DNA of 64,000 bases from Sindora glabra. Its lineage: Eukaryota; Streptophyta; Magnoliopsida; Fabales; Fabaceae. A model generated the notes under the pieces. It was given only the letters and a program-made list of their open reading frames with translations, did no database searches and had not been told where the DNA came from. The stretch spans positions 92,590,895 to 92,654,894 of the forward strand of contig CM035226.1 in the NCBI GenBank assembly GCA_020226215.1, read 5' to 3'. A program made the translations under genes and the position numbers. Below, piece after piece: positions 10,951 through 23,184 of this stretch (positions are counted from its first letter, which is position 1; the number at the start of each line of letters is the position of its first letter).

Positions 10951-12650
10951 CTGCCACGACAAGCATTGCATAGGAATGAAATTTAAACACACACAAACTT
11001 AAAGATGTTGTCCAATTTAAGCACAGCCTTAAGGTATAACTAATATCATAAATAATATCATAAACTGTCTTAAATTTAAGGTGCAATATATATAAATAAT
11101 ATCATAAAATGTCAGATAATAAAAAATTGCACATTACTAGTAATGGGGTAACCCTTATATACATAATTATTTCTTTCCCAAAACTAATATAAAATTTGAC
11201 TATATAATTTTACCTATGGTTTTGTTTATCTCTTTCAATCATCATTTTTCTTAGTGATTTTGCACAAATTATACTAATTAAATTAGTTAGCTAATCAAAT
11301 ACACTATTTGTCCAATTTTACGACTTTTTTTCTCCGTTCACACCTACTACGAAATAGCAACCAAAAGTATGTACACATTATTATTGCCAATACCTCCATA
11401 TATATCTTAATTCTTCCAAATAAACCAAGGATACCTATATTTTTTTCAGGTACGTTTACTACTCTTCCATCTACAATATGTACTATTTAAATGTAAAAAA
11501 GTCCAAATTTGTAATAATAGTATCCTACTTTTTCAAGGCTTTTGGTTACATTCACATTTCCTAGGATCTTTTTTAGTACCTCTCTTATGATACATTAAGA
11601 TCTCGCATGATCCAGTTCTCTAAATATGGCTTTTACCTAGGTCGTAAAACTTATATTAGGACATCCTTCTTTATCTCGTTTGTTATTATTTTAATAGCAC
11701 AACCTATCACATTACATATAAAGTCCTACGACATTTTCATAAATCATAACTTCACATCTTAAATCATAAATTCACATAATAAATCATAACAATCATTATA
11801 AAATAAATAATTCTATATTATTAATATCATAATATTCTAAATAAATTTCTCTACCGATATAAAAAATATTTTCACTGTGACTATATAAAAATTATAGTAT
11901 AAGCATAAAATTCCTAAAAATACTAACCGGTAAGTATTCAGAGAAGCAAACAGAAAAAAGCCTCTGCATGAAAGAAAAATTTGTTAGATCATTTAATAAT
12001 TTCAATCTCTAAGTAAAAGTTATTAGATGTTATTGTATCAATTATAAAATTATGTAACAATCACGCTAAATTAAATTTATTTTGTAGGATAATATATTAA
12101 AGGAATAAAAATAACAATATATATAAAATTTTATTGATGTATATTCAATTTAAAATATATTGTTCAAATTTTTATATCAATAAAATATTAATAAATTTTA
12201 AAAAATAATTAATTTTTATTCCTAACTCATCTCATTAAAACTAAAATATATAGTTAGTTATTTCAATCAGCGTTTTCCATAACATGAATTTCTAAAAAAA
12301 AACATATTTCATCATTAAAAATAACTTGACGCAAAAAAAATATGATATTATATAAAATTAATATTATTCAATATTTTTTATTTCAACTTTTAATACAATG
12401 ATTGAAGAAATAAAAAAGAAAATCATCTGCAAGGTACATGAAATGAAAAACAAATTATGTACGGACTGTAAACCCTCCGAGAACTTTCAGTTGATGTATT
12501 TTAAATTTAAAATATACTATTCAAAAAATATCATTAACAAAAACTTAAAATATTGTCATAAATTATAAAATATAATTAATGATTGTAAAAAAAATATTGT
12601 CAAAAACATGTTAGTTTTCTAACAAATATAATATGTTAAAGTTTCAATTT
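10951..12650. other. MULE interior upstream of PMD exon 1, possible 5' leader intron
   Basis: No recognisable coding sequence. On the minus strand a CAG acceptor abuts the PMD start codon at 10950, and a GTTAGT donor is present at 13502. The whole stretch 13502-10951 may therefore be an intron in the 5' untranslated leader. This is inference from splice signals only. Confidence 0.35.
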
Positions 12651-13440
12651 TTTCTAAATCCTAGATCATCACTTTACATTATAAGCCATAATAATCAAAA
12701 TAAATTAAAAATTATAATATAAATGTAAAAAATCTACAAAAACTAACTAATAAAAATCACAAACTATCACAGATCACATATATTTATAAATTTTTTTCCT
12801 AAATCCTACATCATCATTTCCCATCATAAATCATAATAATCAACATGAAATATAAATTATAATATACATACAGAAATTATAAAAATACTATCCAGTGAAA
12901 AACATAAACTATCACATATCATACAAATTTGTATAAATTTTTTCTAAATCCTAAATCACCACTTCACATCATATATCATAATAATTAACCTAAAATAAAT
13001 ATTATAATATAAATACAAAAATTATCAAAATTTAAGCAAATAAAATTTATAAATTATGACAAAAATTATCACCGATCACATATATTTATATAAAAATCAT
13101 AAATTATCACAGATCACATATATTTATATAATTTTTTTCTAAATCGTAGATCATTATTTCCCATCGTAAATCATAATAACCAACATGAAATATAAATTAT
13201 AATATACATACAGAAATTATATAAAAATACCAATCAGTAAAAAATATAAACTATCACATATCATATAAATTTGTATAAATCTTTTCTAAATCCAAGATCA
13301 CCATTTCATATCATAAATCATAATATTAACATAAAATAAATATTATAATATAAATACAAAAAATATTAAAATTTAAATAAATAAAATTTATAAATTATAA
13401 CAGAAATTTCTTCCTAACTCTTTAATCATCACTTCAGATC
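12650..13440. repeat. ~145-bp tandem repeats in two alternating types
   Basis: About six degenerate units begin CTAAATCCTARATCAYCA and share CATAAATCATAATAAT. The unit near 12797 is closest to that near 13138 (shared CATGAAATATAAATTATAAT), and the unit near 12942 is closest to that near 13285. This gives a higher-order period of about 340 bp. The array lies wholly inside the large MULE. Confidence 0.75.
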
Positions 13441-13502
13441 ATAAATCATAATAATTAATTTAAAAAAATATAACATAATAATAAAAATTACAAATACACT
13501 AA

Positions 13503-13700
13503 CCAAATAAGAGTTGACTGGGATCAGATTTGCTCCAAAGCAAAAAATGCTTCTGAATGCAATGTACAAAAATAAGAATGGATGATGATTGATGAACGAA
13601 CTGTGGCTACCAGTTTTACGAACAAAAAAGAGAAGCAGAACTGCGAAATGGCTTCTGAGTGAGAGGGTTTGAGAGAGGAGACGGCTGCGCACTTGAGGGT
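13503..13700 (-). promoter_or_regulatory. Probable non-coding first exon (leader) of the PMD gene
   Basis: Read on the minus strand this stretch is C/T-rich at its start (CTCTCTCAAACCCTCTC), has no ATG anywhere, and ends at a GTTAGT donor (13502-13497). That is the usual look of a plant 5' untranslated exon. Its TATA-like box is about 30 bp upstream. Linkage to the PMD start at 10950 through a 2.5 kb intron is inferred, not shown. Confidence 0.45.
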
Positions 13701-13728
13701 TTGGGGGAGGAGGGACGCGGAGGAGGGG

Positions 13729-13736
13729 TATAAATA
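13729..13736 (-). promoter_or_regulatory. TATA-like box, inward-reading promoter of the MULE
   Basis: TATTTATA on the minus strand is followed about 30 bp later by a pyrimidine-rich, ATG-free leader and preceded by the right GGCGCC array. Transcription from here would run through the element toward the PMD exons. On the plus strand the same bases also read TATAAATA, so orientation is judged from the leader-like sequence on the minus side. Confidence 0.45.
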
Positions 13737-13743
13737 AGGGGGA

Positions 13744-13959
13744 GGCGCCTGATGAAATGGCGCCTCCCGTTTAAAATTCAAATTTGAAATTTGAAAGGGC
13801 CCAGGGGCGCCTTTTGGGAAGGCGCCTTCCATACGGAGGGCGCCAGTCAAAATGGCGCCTCCCGCATGGAGGGCGCCACCTGAAATGGCGCCTCCAAGGG
13901 GGAGGGCGCCACTTTGAATGGCGCCTCCAACCCCCAGGGGCGCCAATTTGAATGGCGCC
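13744..13959. repeat. GGCGCC hairpin array, right, of large MULE
   Basis: A dense array of GGCGCC hexamers in pairs about 15 bp apart, from 13744 to 13959, with AAATGGCGCCTCC-like units in alternating orientation. It lies directly upstream of the putative PMD promoter and forms the strongest CpG-rich island in the window. Confidence 0.88.
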
Positions 13960-14041
13960 TTGCGTATTCTGGTAATATGTTTCCAACCTGCCGTAAAACG
14001 GTAAATTGTTTTGAAAATTTGTGTAATTTGGTATTTTAGCC
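13960..14041 (-). repeat. MULE right terminal inverted repeat
   Basis: The reverse complement starts GGCTAAAATACCAAATTAC and continues with an ACCGTTTTACGG block and a TACGCA block, matching the left terminus at 6136-6225. Confidence 0.85.
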
Positions 14042-14050
14042 GAAAACATC
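14042..14050. repeat. Target-site duplication of MULE, right
   Basis: GAAAACATC matches 6127-6135. Host sequence CTATATGACC resumes, as at the empty sites in the other B units. Confidence 0.93.
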
Positions 14051-16475
14051 TATATGACCTTTGACAATTGCACAAACGGTGGCTAGCGTCAAAATTTACA
14101 AAAATCTTATCCTTACTTTTGGCTCGCATTTGGTTGACAAAATCTTTTCTAAATCTTTAAAATATTTTTAAAAAAACATGAAATTTCCATATTTGATTTA
14201 AATCGAGAATGAAAATATTTTTAATCTAATATTCTCTTGAAATATTCTTATGAAAGAAGTGGGTATTTTATATTCTAATAATATAAGAATATTTAATTAA
14301 TATAAAAAATTTATTTTATCCACCTTATCACTTATTGTTGTTAATCACTACTCATCATCAACTGCTATCATTGGCCATCAAGTATTTTTAATTATTATTA
14401 TTAATTATTATTCATTGTTGATAACTATTGTTAACTATCACCTGCTATTAGTGATTACCGTTCATCGCAAGTGACCACTACCAATACTATCCATTGTTGA
14501 TGACTATTACTAATTACCAACTGACATCAATAATTCTAGTTTATCATTATCTACTACCAATTATCACTATCCACTTATAAGTGATTATAATTAATTACCA
14601 TCTATTGTTAGTGATTATTATCTATTGTTAGTGACTATCATTGACTATCACCTATTATCAATGATTACTATTAATCACCATTTGTCATTAATTACTATTC
14701 ATTACCAATGATCACTACTTGTTGTTGGCTACTATTTTTTATTAATAACCATCATTAGCCACACCCATCTCTTAATGACCATCAGTGCTTATTATTTATT
14801 TTCAATAATCATCACTAGCTAATTTTGTGTCAATGACTACTATGAACTACGATCTATTATTAATAACCATCATTCGTTATTACCACTATCAACAATACAT
14901 ATAACTGATAAGTATCACTGGTTATCATATACCATCAATATATACCAAAATTTTTAATAAAAATATTTTGGATAATTAAATAATATTTTTAAAAATAATT
15001 AAAATATAATATTATAATATTTCTAGAAATATTTATAAGTGAACTAAATATAAAAATATCATATTTTCACAAATTAAATTTTTTAGAATTATATCTCTGA
15101 AAATATTTAATTTTACAAACCAAATCATGCACACAAAGATTTTTTTAAAATAAATATTTAATAAATTCTATTTCATCCTCCAATATTTTTGCCTTGAATA
15201 CACGCATACATTACCTTTTTGGGTTGTGTCATTTTCTCGGTTTTTTTTAAAAAATAATAGAAATTTTAATTCATTTAACATATAAATGCAAAATCTTAAA
15301 TTTAAATCTTAAATATGACAATGGAAAATGTTTTTAAGTATCAAATATTACTACACCATTAACATGTAATTATCAATAAGCGCATGACGGTCTTCGAAGC
15401 TATTTTACATTTGATTTGATTTAATAATTCCTAACCTCGAATAAATTTTTATTAGAATAATTTACTTTGTATGTAATTGGATTATAATTTTTTATTATAA
15501 ATTTTTATAATATTATATATAACTAAAATTTTAATATATTTTATGATTTTAAATTTATATTTTTTAATAATACCATCATAAATATTTTGTTTATCTTAAT
15601 TCAACTCGATTCGAAGCCTCTTACCCGATCAAACCACGTTAATCGTGCAATCTTGTTATGAATGAAAATCAGAAACTTATGCTGCCACAATTGTGTGCGG
15701 GGCCCAGGCTCTTAGAATTTATACTCAATTTTAACTTTTTTTTTGTCAAAAAGTACTTTTATAAAAAAATATATATATAATTGTATATATATTGATAAAG
15801 TAATGACATGTTACTAATATTTATAATTAAAAAAATATAAAATTATGTTAATAAAAAAGTAATTTTTCTTTTTAAAAATTTTGTTTTTTAAATATTTAAT
15901 ATCTAATATTAAATAAATAAACTATATTTTTATCTTAATAATTTCCGATTATATTTTATGGAAACCAACTTTCGTACAAACGAACAAGGTCTTGTTGTGA
16001 AACTGATCGACAGACTCGGGAGACCCGTGTCCGTCCAGCAGAGTATGTCAACGGTTGTTTCAATTTTGAAATACATGTATTCCTACCCAAAATAAAAATA
16101 AAAATTCAAATGCATGTATGATGTATCAAGAATTACAAATTCAGTCCGCAATACGTTTATAGATGAATCTGTTGGGTCCACAATGCTTAAACCCATTTGA
16201 ACATATCAAATGTAATTAATGACTAAATAAACTATTTATACACAATTTCCAACGCATATCCTAGAGAGAAAAAATTATAAATCCTCCTTTTCTTAGTTTT
16301 TATTTATATATTTTTATTTTTCTGACTCGTGTGTTTTTCGGGAAGATATTGTTTATAAGAAAATGTCATTTGTTAGCTTCTTTCATTTCAACAGAAAGCA
16401 TTTTTCTAAAAAATAAACTTTAAAATATAAAAAGAAAATACATTATTTACCTAATATTAAATACGAAAAACGTAT
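14051..16475. repeat. Tandem unit B1, right part, copy 1
   Basis: Resumption of unit B after the MULE, matching 40255-42730 and 47523-49765. It includes the degenerate short-period array (14330-14945) and a conserved block around 15990-16260 that recurs near 21150, 42240 and 49340. No gene is recognised. Confidence 0.8.
14330..14945. repeat. Degenerate short-period array (ATTATC/TGATTA words)
   Basis: About 600 bp built from permuted words such as CACTATTC, ATTATCA, GTGATTA and TTGTTGA, without a clean unit. Equivalent arrays occur at 40560-41110 and 47820-48390 but have drifted so much that they align poorly, while their flanks align well. This is typical of a fast-changing cryptic satellite. 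Confidence 0.65.
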
Positions 16476-17061
16476 ATATAAACTAAATTTTTTAAAAAAA
16501 TTTGAAGGAGTCCATGACAACTCAGGTATAATAAGGCTCTGCCTCTATGGATATACATGTTTAAACTCAAGGATTTCGAAAGAGACGTTATAAGAAGATG
16601 AAGTTTTAAGTGTTTTAATATTAAGATATGCAAATTCAAGATCATTGACATTTTATTTTTTGAAATTGTAGGCTATATATATATATAATTTTATATCTAG
16701 ATATACTTGTTGCCTAAGTTGATTTGGTTTGCCCAAGAAACTTCTTTTGCTGACTAGATAAAGTGGATAGCAAACTAGCCATATTTTCTCTCCCCTATAT
16801 AAATTTTTTCAAAAGAGTAGGTTCCTTGCTCTTTCACACAATAGCTAGACTTTTGAATTTGATTGAAGAATAAATTTATAAAAAGTAATAATACAATTCA
16901 AATTCAAAATTTAAGACAAAGTACCACCCAAATTGGTCCTCTCCAAGCAAGCACAATAAAATAATATGTAATAATATAGTATATGTTGCTCTTCATTATA
17001 ATATTATTCAAATGTCCTTTTTGCTTTTTGACCTTTTTTTAACTCATTATTAGATAAAATA

Positions 17062-17372
17062 TATTTCATCCGTTCCTTTTTATTTGTTACACTTTAAAAA
17101 AGTATTTTTATTCTTTTTTATTTGTTATTTTAAATTTTCAATGAAGTATTAAATTTTCTTTTATCAAATTTATCTTTTTATATTAATAAATATTTTATTA
17201 TTTTATACTATTAATTAATTTATATTTATTATTTTATATTTCTCTTTTTATTTTTAACTATCTTGAATTTTGTGCATAAAGAATAATATCATAAAATTCA
17301 TTAAAAATAAATAAATTTAATAATTTTTTTAATATATGTAAAATCAGTTAATGAAAATAAGAACGGAGAAAA
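17062..17372 (+). mobile_element. Stowaway-like MITE, 311 bp
   Basis: It begins TATTTCATCCGTTCC and ends GAACGGAGAAAA in inverted orientation, flanked by TA on each side. The paralogous site near 43310 reads straight through (AAGATATAATTAAATAGGATG) without it. The interior matches the elements at 24154-24648 and, inverted, 22711-23040. Confidence 0.8.
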
Positions 17373-20300
17373 TAATTAAATAGGATGACAACAAATAAGA
17401 TCAATAACATATAATAAAGTGTATTTAATTTAACAGCTAGCTAAACATTATAGGCTTTCCTTGATTTCCAAATTTGTCATATTTAAAGGTCAAATCAATC
17501 GAGGGTAATTGTAATCACTTAGAAAAATATAAAATAAAATAGAATTAGACTTTAGATGATAAAAGTGTAATGGCCTAACAATTTTGTGGACTTTTTAATT
17601 TATTATATAAGTCAATATAAATTGAATTGTATAAAATATGATCTCATAAATGCAATGATCTAATTTATCATTTCATATGCAACTATTTAAAAATAATTAA
17701 GTTCAAAATTTTAATTGCCCATCTCATTCCTAAAAACCAAATTAAAATAAGATTAATAATTTTGGACAAAATAAGATTAATTATTCAAGATCACATACAC
17801 AAAATATTTAAACAAAATTGAATATGCATTTCTTCCATGTTTAGAGGCTAACAAATGGATACTTGTTAATTCTACTTCTTTTTTTTTCCTTTCTCTATGA
17901 TGGCAATTCTCAGTTGGTGTAAACTGTATATTATAAGTGAAGATAATAATTAACTGTATGTTTATATTTAGAAAATATTAATAGCCTTCCTATAGAAGAT
18001 TATCGGACTTCAAACAACTACCAAACTATAAAAACAAAAGTATCGCCTCATATATCTTAGGAAGCCATGGCCTCCTAAATTTTGAACTTTTCCTTCTTAA
18101 TTTTACATGTACAATCTTTTGCCAAAAAAAAATTATTAAATTGGCCCCCATAGAATAAAATCGTTATATTAATTCCTTGTGTGCAATCATCCTTCCTTGC
18201 ACACTAACCCTCTAGATATGTAGAACCCATGCCTTATTAAATTACTCACAATTTTAATTGATTCTTATGCATGCATGTCTTGGAACTTGACCAAATTAAA
18301 CAGTTTGTTTTTATTAAATTAATCAAATTAGACCAAATTAACAGTAGTTCGTCTAATATAAAATTCAAACAGATTAGCCATGTAATATGTATATGCATTA
18401 TTCCATTGGTTTACAGAAAAAAAAAATAAGCCGAGGAGATTGGATATATGGTTTATAAAATTAAGATAAATTAGTTACATGTTTTTATAATTCAAGAAGT
18501 GAATTAAAAGTAGAAAAGTTGATCAGCCATCTCTCGTTGGTGTTTGAAATATTTAACTGCATGAATCTTTAGGATCTTTGGATAATTATTCATGGATTGC
18601 TAATCTTTATATTATGTAAGGGTTACTAATTTTTATTTTTTTATTTAGATAAGAATTATACTATTAATTTATTGACTATAAGATAATAAAGAGTATTACA
18701 GTCAAATTATTATCACCACTAACAATTTCAATTAATGAAAATATTTATTATGGACATGGAAGAAAATGAGTGAGGTTAAAATTAATACTTTTTCATTAAA
18801 ATTATTTAAATACTCTTTATTATTGTATTATTATTAAATTAATAATATATTTTTTCATTAAAATGAGAAACTGAAGGTTACTAAGCTCTTTAATCATATA
18901 GAGACAACCTCACAAAGGGTTCGCAATCCCATTAATTATTGGCATAACCATTTGCTTATTCTATTTATTGGTGGATAGTATAATGTAGTTCACAAAAATA
19001 ATAAATTATACTCCCTCTCCCTCCATTTCTTGTTAAAAGTTATTTAAGGTTAATGCATAAAGAAGAAAGATAATAAATAACATTAATTTAATAAAAGATA
19101 AATTATAATTTATTAATATATTTTTATTAAAAATTAATTAATAAATAATATTATTGAATATTTATTTGAATTGTTAATATAATATTTAAAATAAAATAAT
19201 AAATAATTAAATCAATTTTTTAAAATAAATAATAAATAGGAACAATTTTTTTCCCCAAACACAACGCTTGAAATGGAGGGAAAGTAGCATAAAATTTGAA
19301 AAGGGCTTTTGTGTCATCTTCCGTGCATCAATGCGTCATGCGAGAATTTCTTGGTTTCCAACATGCAGAAAAATAGCTGGCACATATTTCCCTGGTCCCA
19401 TGTTTATGGATTCGTTCAATTTTTTTCCATGAAGACCAAATTTTTATCCCAGGTATCTATTATATTTTTATTATTAAGACAATAATATTATATATGTAAC
19501 AAAAAGATGTTATTAGAACATTGAAATTTAATTTATTATATTTATTTTACAGCCTAGTAAATAATAAATTTTTAATATTCAATATATTTTATGTAAGTTA
19601 GAAAGTTTCAATAAATTTTCAATTGAAATACATTAAATTTGAAATATAATATTTAAAAATTAATATCAATAAAATATTAAAAATTAAATAATCAAAGTTC
19701 ATTTTAATTTTAAATATATTTATCAAAATAAAATATATAATTAAATAATTTAATTAATATTTGTTACATTAAAAACTTATTTATTTAAAATATTATCATA
19801 TTTTATCTGTATTACTTAGTACTATTAGCATTTGTTTTATAATCAATAGCAATGAATATGGAAAAAAAAAGTGATAGATAAATATGGCTCAATCATTACA
19901 ATCAAAAATAAAATTTTATTTCATTTCTACATAAATTTCTTTTTAAAATAATACTTAACTTTAAATTAAAAAATTTTATTTTATTTACAATTCTTATTTT
20001 AATATTATGACATTCATGAAATTTAAAAAATATTTCGCTAGAATTTATTTTATATAACCTACAACTATCATTAATTATCACATACCACCGGTGAATATTA
20101 AATTTTTAATAAAAATATTTTAGATAATTAAAATATAATATTATAATATTTTAAAAAATATTTATAATTGAACCAAATATAAAAATATCATATTTTCACA
20201 AATTAAATTCTTCAGAATTATACTTCTAAAAATATTTGATTTTGTAAACCAAATATCACTTTACAAACATAAAGAACGCATGCACACAAAGGTTTTTTTT

Positions 20301-20945
20301 TTTTAAGTAAATTCTTAATAAATTCTATTTCATCTTCCATTATTTTTGCCTTGAATACACGCATACATTAACTTTTTTGGTTGTGTCATTTTCTGCGTTT
20401 TTTTTTTAAAAAATGATAGAAAATTTAATTTATTTAACATATAAATGCAAAATCTTAAATATGACAATGAAAAATGTTTTTAAGAAAGTATCAAATATTA
20501 CTGCAACATGTCCATATCAATAAGTGCATGACGGTCTTTGAAGCCTTTTATTTTTCTTTTCCCTCTTGTTTATCAATCTTTGAAGCTATTTTACATTTGA
20601 TTTGATTTAATAATTCCCAAATTCGATTAAATTATTATTAGATTCATTTAGTTGGATTATAATTTTTATTATAAAATTTTTATAATATTATATATAACTA
20701 AAATTTTAATATATTTTATGATTTTAAATTTATATTTTTTAATAATACCATCATAAATATTTTGTTTATCTTAATTCAACTCGATTCGACGCCTCTCACC
20801 CGATCAAATCACGTTAATCGTGCAATCTTGTTGTGAATGAAAATCACAAACTTATGCTGCCATAATTTTGTGCGGGGCCCTGGCTCTTAGAATTTATACT
20901 CAATTTTAACTGTTTTTGTCAAAAAGTACTTTTATAAAAAAAATA

Positions 20946-20947
<2 letters not shown>

Positions 20948-20989
<42 letters not shown>
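20948..20989. repeat. (AT)n microsatellite, about 42 bp
   Basis: Uninterrupted AT dinucleotides. The paralogous places near 15767, 42040 and 49138 have far shorter runs. Confidence 0.95.
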
Positions 20990-20991
<2 letters not shown>

Positions 20992-22710
20992 ATAAAGTAA
21001 ATAATATATTACTAATATTTAAAATTAAAAAATAATATTTAAAATTATGCTAATAAAAAGAATTTTTATTTTTAAAAAATTATTTTATAAAATTTTTATA
21101 TTTAGTATTAAATAAATAAAATATATTTTTATCTTAATAATTTCCATACAAACGAACGAGGTCTTCTTGTGAAACTGATCGACAGAGTCGTGATACCCAT
21201 GTCCATCCAGCAGAGTCTGTCAACGTTGGTTTCAATTTTGAAATACATGTATTCCTACCAAAAATATAAAAATAAAAATTCAAATACATGTATCAAGAAT
21301 TACAAATTCAGTCCGCAATACGTTTATAGATGAATCTGTTGGGTCCACAATGCTTAAACCCATTTGAACATATCAGATGTAATTAATGACTAAATAAACT
21401 ATTTATACACAATTCCAACGCAAATGCTAAATGAGAAAAAAATTATAAATCCTCCTTTTCTTAGTTTTTATTTATAAATTTTTATTTTTCTGACTCGTGT
21501 GTTTTTCGGCAATATATTGTTTATAAGAAAATGTCATTTGTTAGCTTCTTTTATTTCAACGAAAACCATTTTTCTAAAAAATAAAGTTATAAAATATAAG
21601 AGAAATTATATTATTTACTTAATATTAAGTATAAAAAATGTAGTAAAAAAATAAAAGTTTCTTACGAATTTTTCTTTATTAAAATAAAATTTTATTTTTT
21701 TATTATTTGACTCTAAATATTATTTTTAGCTACAAATATAAATAATATATTATTATTTAATATATATTTAAATAATATTTTTATGATAAATATTTTTTAA
21801 TAAAACAAACTATATAAATGAAGGAATATTATATACATATATCTATAATTTATAATTAAAAAATATTTAAAATCATAATAGTAGAGGAAAATAATTTTTT
21901 TAAAAAAAAAGAAAAAAATATTCTTCTAACTATATCATTATATTTAGCATTAAATATATAAATTGTTTTTCACCTCTTTTATACTTTATAGATATATTCT
22001 TGCAAAGAATATTTCCCATCAAAAACAAACGAAGCTTAACATAGATATTGATCAAATTAACTTTTAATTTAATATTTTATTTTAATTCCTCTAACATAAA
22101 ATTGAAGGTAAAAAATTCTAATTATCACACACACACTTCAATAAAAATCTAAATATTGGATGAAAAATTAATTAGTTATATGATGTTAATCATCAAATAC
22201 GCTGTTTTATCACTTTAGAGAAAGTACATGAATTTTATTTGTTTTCCTCCTAGACTCTGGTGAATGTCAATTTAAAATTTTGTTAAAGTTTTTGCACTAA
22301 TTAAAATTTTTGTCTTAAATTTTATAGAAAGTTAATAATTTAGACTTAATATAGTTTAGTTTATATATTCCAAAATCAAATATTATATTAAAAATGGAAT
22401 GTAATAATTTTGTCCTCCATGAAAATTAAAAGACTAAAATTGTATTTTATTAACTTAAAGAATGACACATCATGCCATTTTAAAATTCTACACAAATTTT
22501 TATAAATTAATACTCCTTTCATTTCTTTTCAAACGACATTTAAAATTATAGTGCATAAATATTAAGGAAGTTATTAAATAATTTTGATTATAGAAGAAAT
22601 TACATTTCTTTTATTAACATATTCAATATTTAAGAGAGAGATGAAAGTAGTTGAAAGGTGAGAAAAATATCCACATTTAAGAGAGAGTTAATAGTAATAG
22701 TAATTAATAT

Positions 22711-23040
22711 TATTCTTTCTATTCCAATTTATTTCAATTTATTTGTTATCATTAACTGATTTTACATATATTAAGAAAAAAATTTAATTTATTTATTTTT
22801 AATAAATTTTATAAAATTATCCTTTACAGATAAAATTTAAAATAATTGAAAATAGAGAAAGAGAAATGTAAAAGAATAAATACAAGATAATTAATATTAT
22901 AGAATAGTAAAGCATTTATTAATGAAAAAAAAGATAGATTTGAAAAAAAAATATTTAATATCTTATTGATATTTTAAAATGACAGATAAAACAGAATAAA
23001 AAAAAACTTCTTCAAAATGTGACAAATAAAAAAAGTAAGA
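22711..23040 (-). mobile_element. Stowaway-like MITE, inverted orientation
   Basis: Present here but absent from the matching place near 50800 in copy 2. Its interior (ATTAACTGATTTTACATATA, then TTTAAAATAATTGAAAATAG) is the reverse complement of the interior of 17062-17372. Exact ends are uncertain by about 10 bp. Confidence 0.6.
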
Positions 23041-23184
23041 TTAACAATGTAATCGATTTATTTAGTAAAGATAATAAAAGTAAAGTTGAAAATAAAAATA
23101 AAGTAATTAATTTTTTTCCTTTCTTAAAATGACACAGAAATTAAAAATCTTTTCCTAAGATCTTAATAAGGAATGTAAGGAGTA

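Larger units (their letters stand above)
6136..14041 (-). mobile_element. 7.9 kb MULE carrying a PMD gene, with GGCGCC hairpin arrays
   Basis: The element begins GGCTAAAT and ends ATTTTAGCC as imperfect terminal inverted repeats of roughly 90 bp, flanked by GAAAACATC on both sides. Just inside each terminus is an array of paired GGCGCC sites (6228-6316 and 13744-13959). The cargo on the minus strand is a PMD pseudogene (8483-10950) with a probable promoter beside the right array. A second MULE of the same family is nested at 7421-8172, and tandem repeats fill about 12650-13440. I find no MURA-type transposase (no DDE/SWIM fragment), so it is probably non-autonomous, or the transposase has been lost. 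Paralogous copies of unit B lack the insertion, which confirms its borders. Confidence 0.9.
16475..21640. repeat. Tandem unit B2, copy 1
   Basis: Second B unit, matching B1 from its start (GGAGTCCATGAC block) to its end. It differs from its relatives by a Stowaway insertion (17062-17372), a deletion near 19374 removing part of the conserved short frame, a deletion near 20065 that removes the degenerate array, and an expanded AT microsatellite. No coding gene is seen. Confidence 0.8.

Noticed and set aside
6136..14041. hAT or Helitron instead of a MULE for the large element
   Set aside because: The 9-bp duplication seen against an empty site, the long inverted termini and the two smaller relatives with perfect 9-bp flanks fit Mutator-type elements only.
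13524..14129. 201-codon minus-strand frame with GAP/GGA repeats
   Set aside because: It runs from host DNA through the terminal repeat and GGCGCC array; the periodic peptide is a by-product of the repeat.
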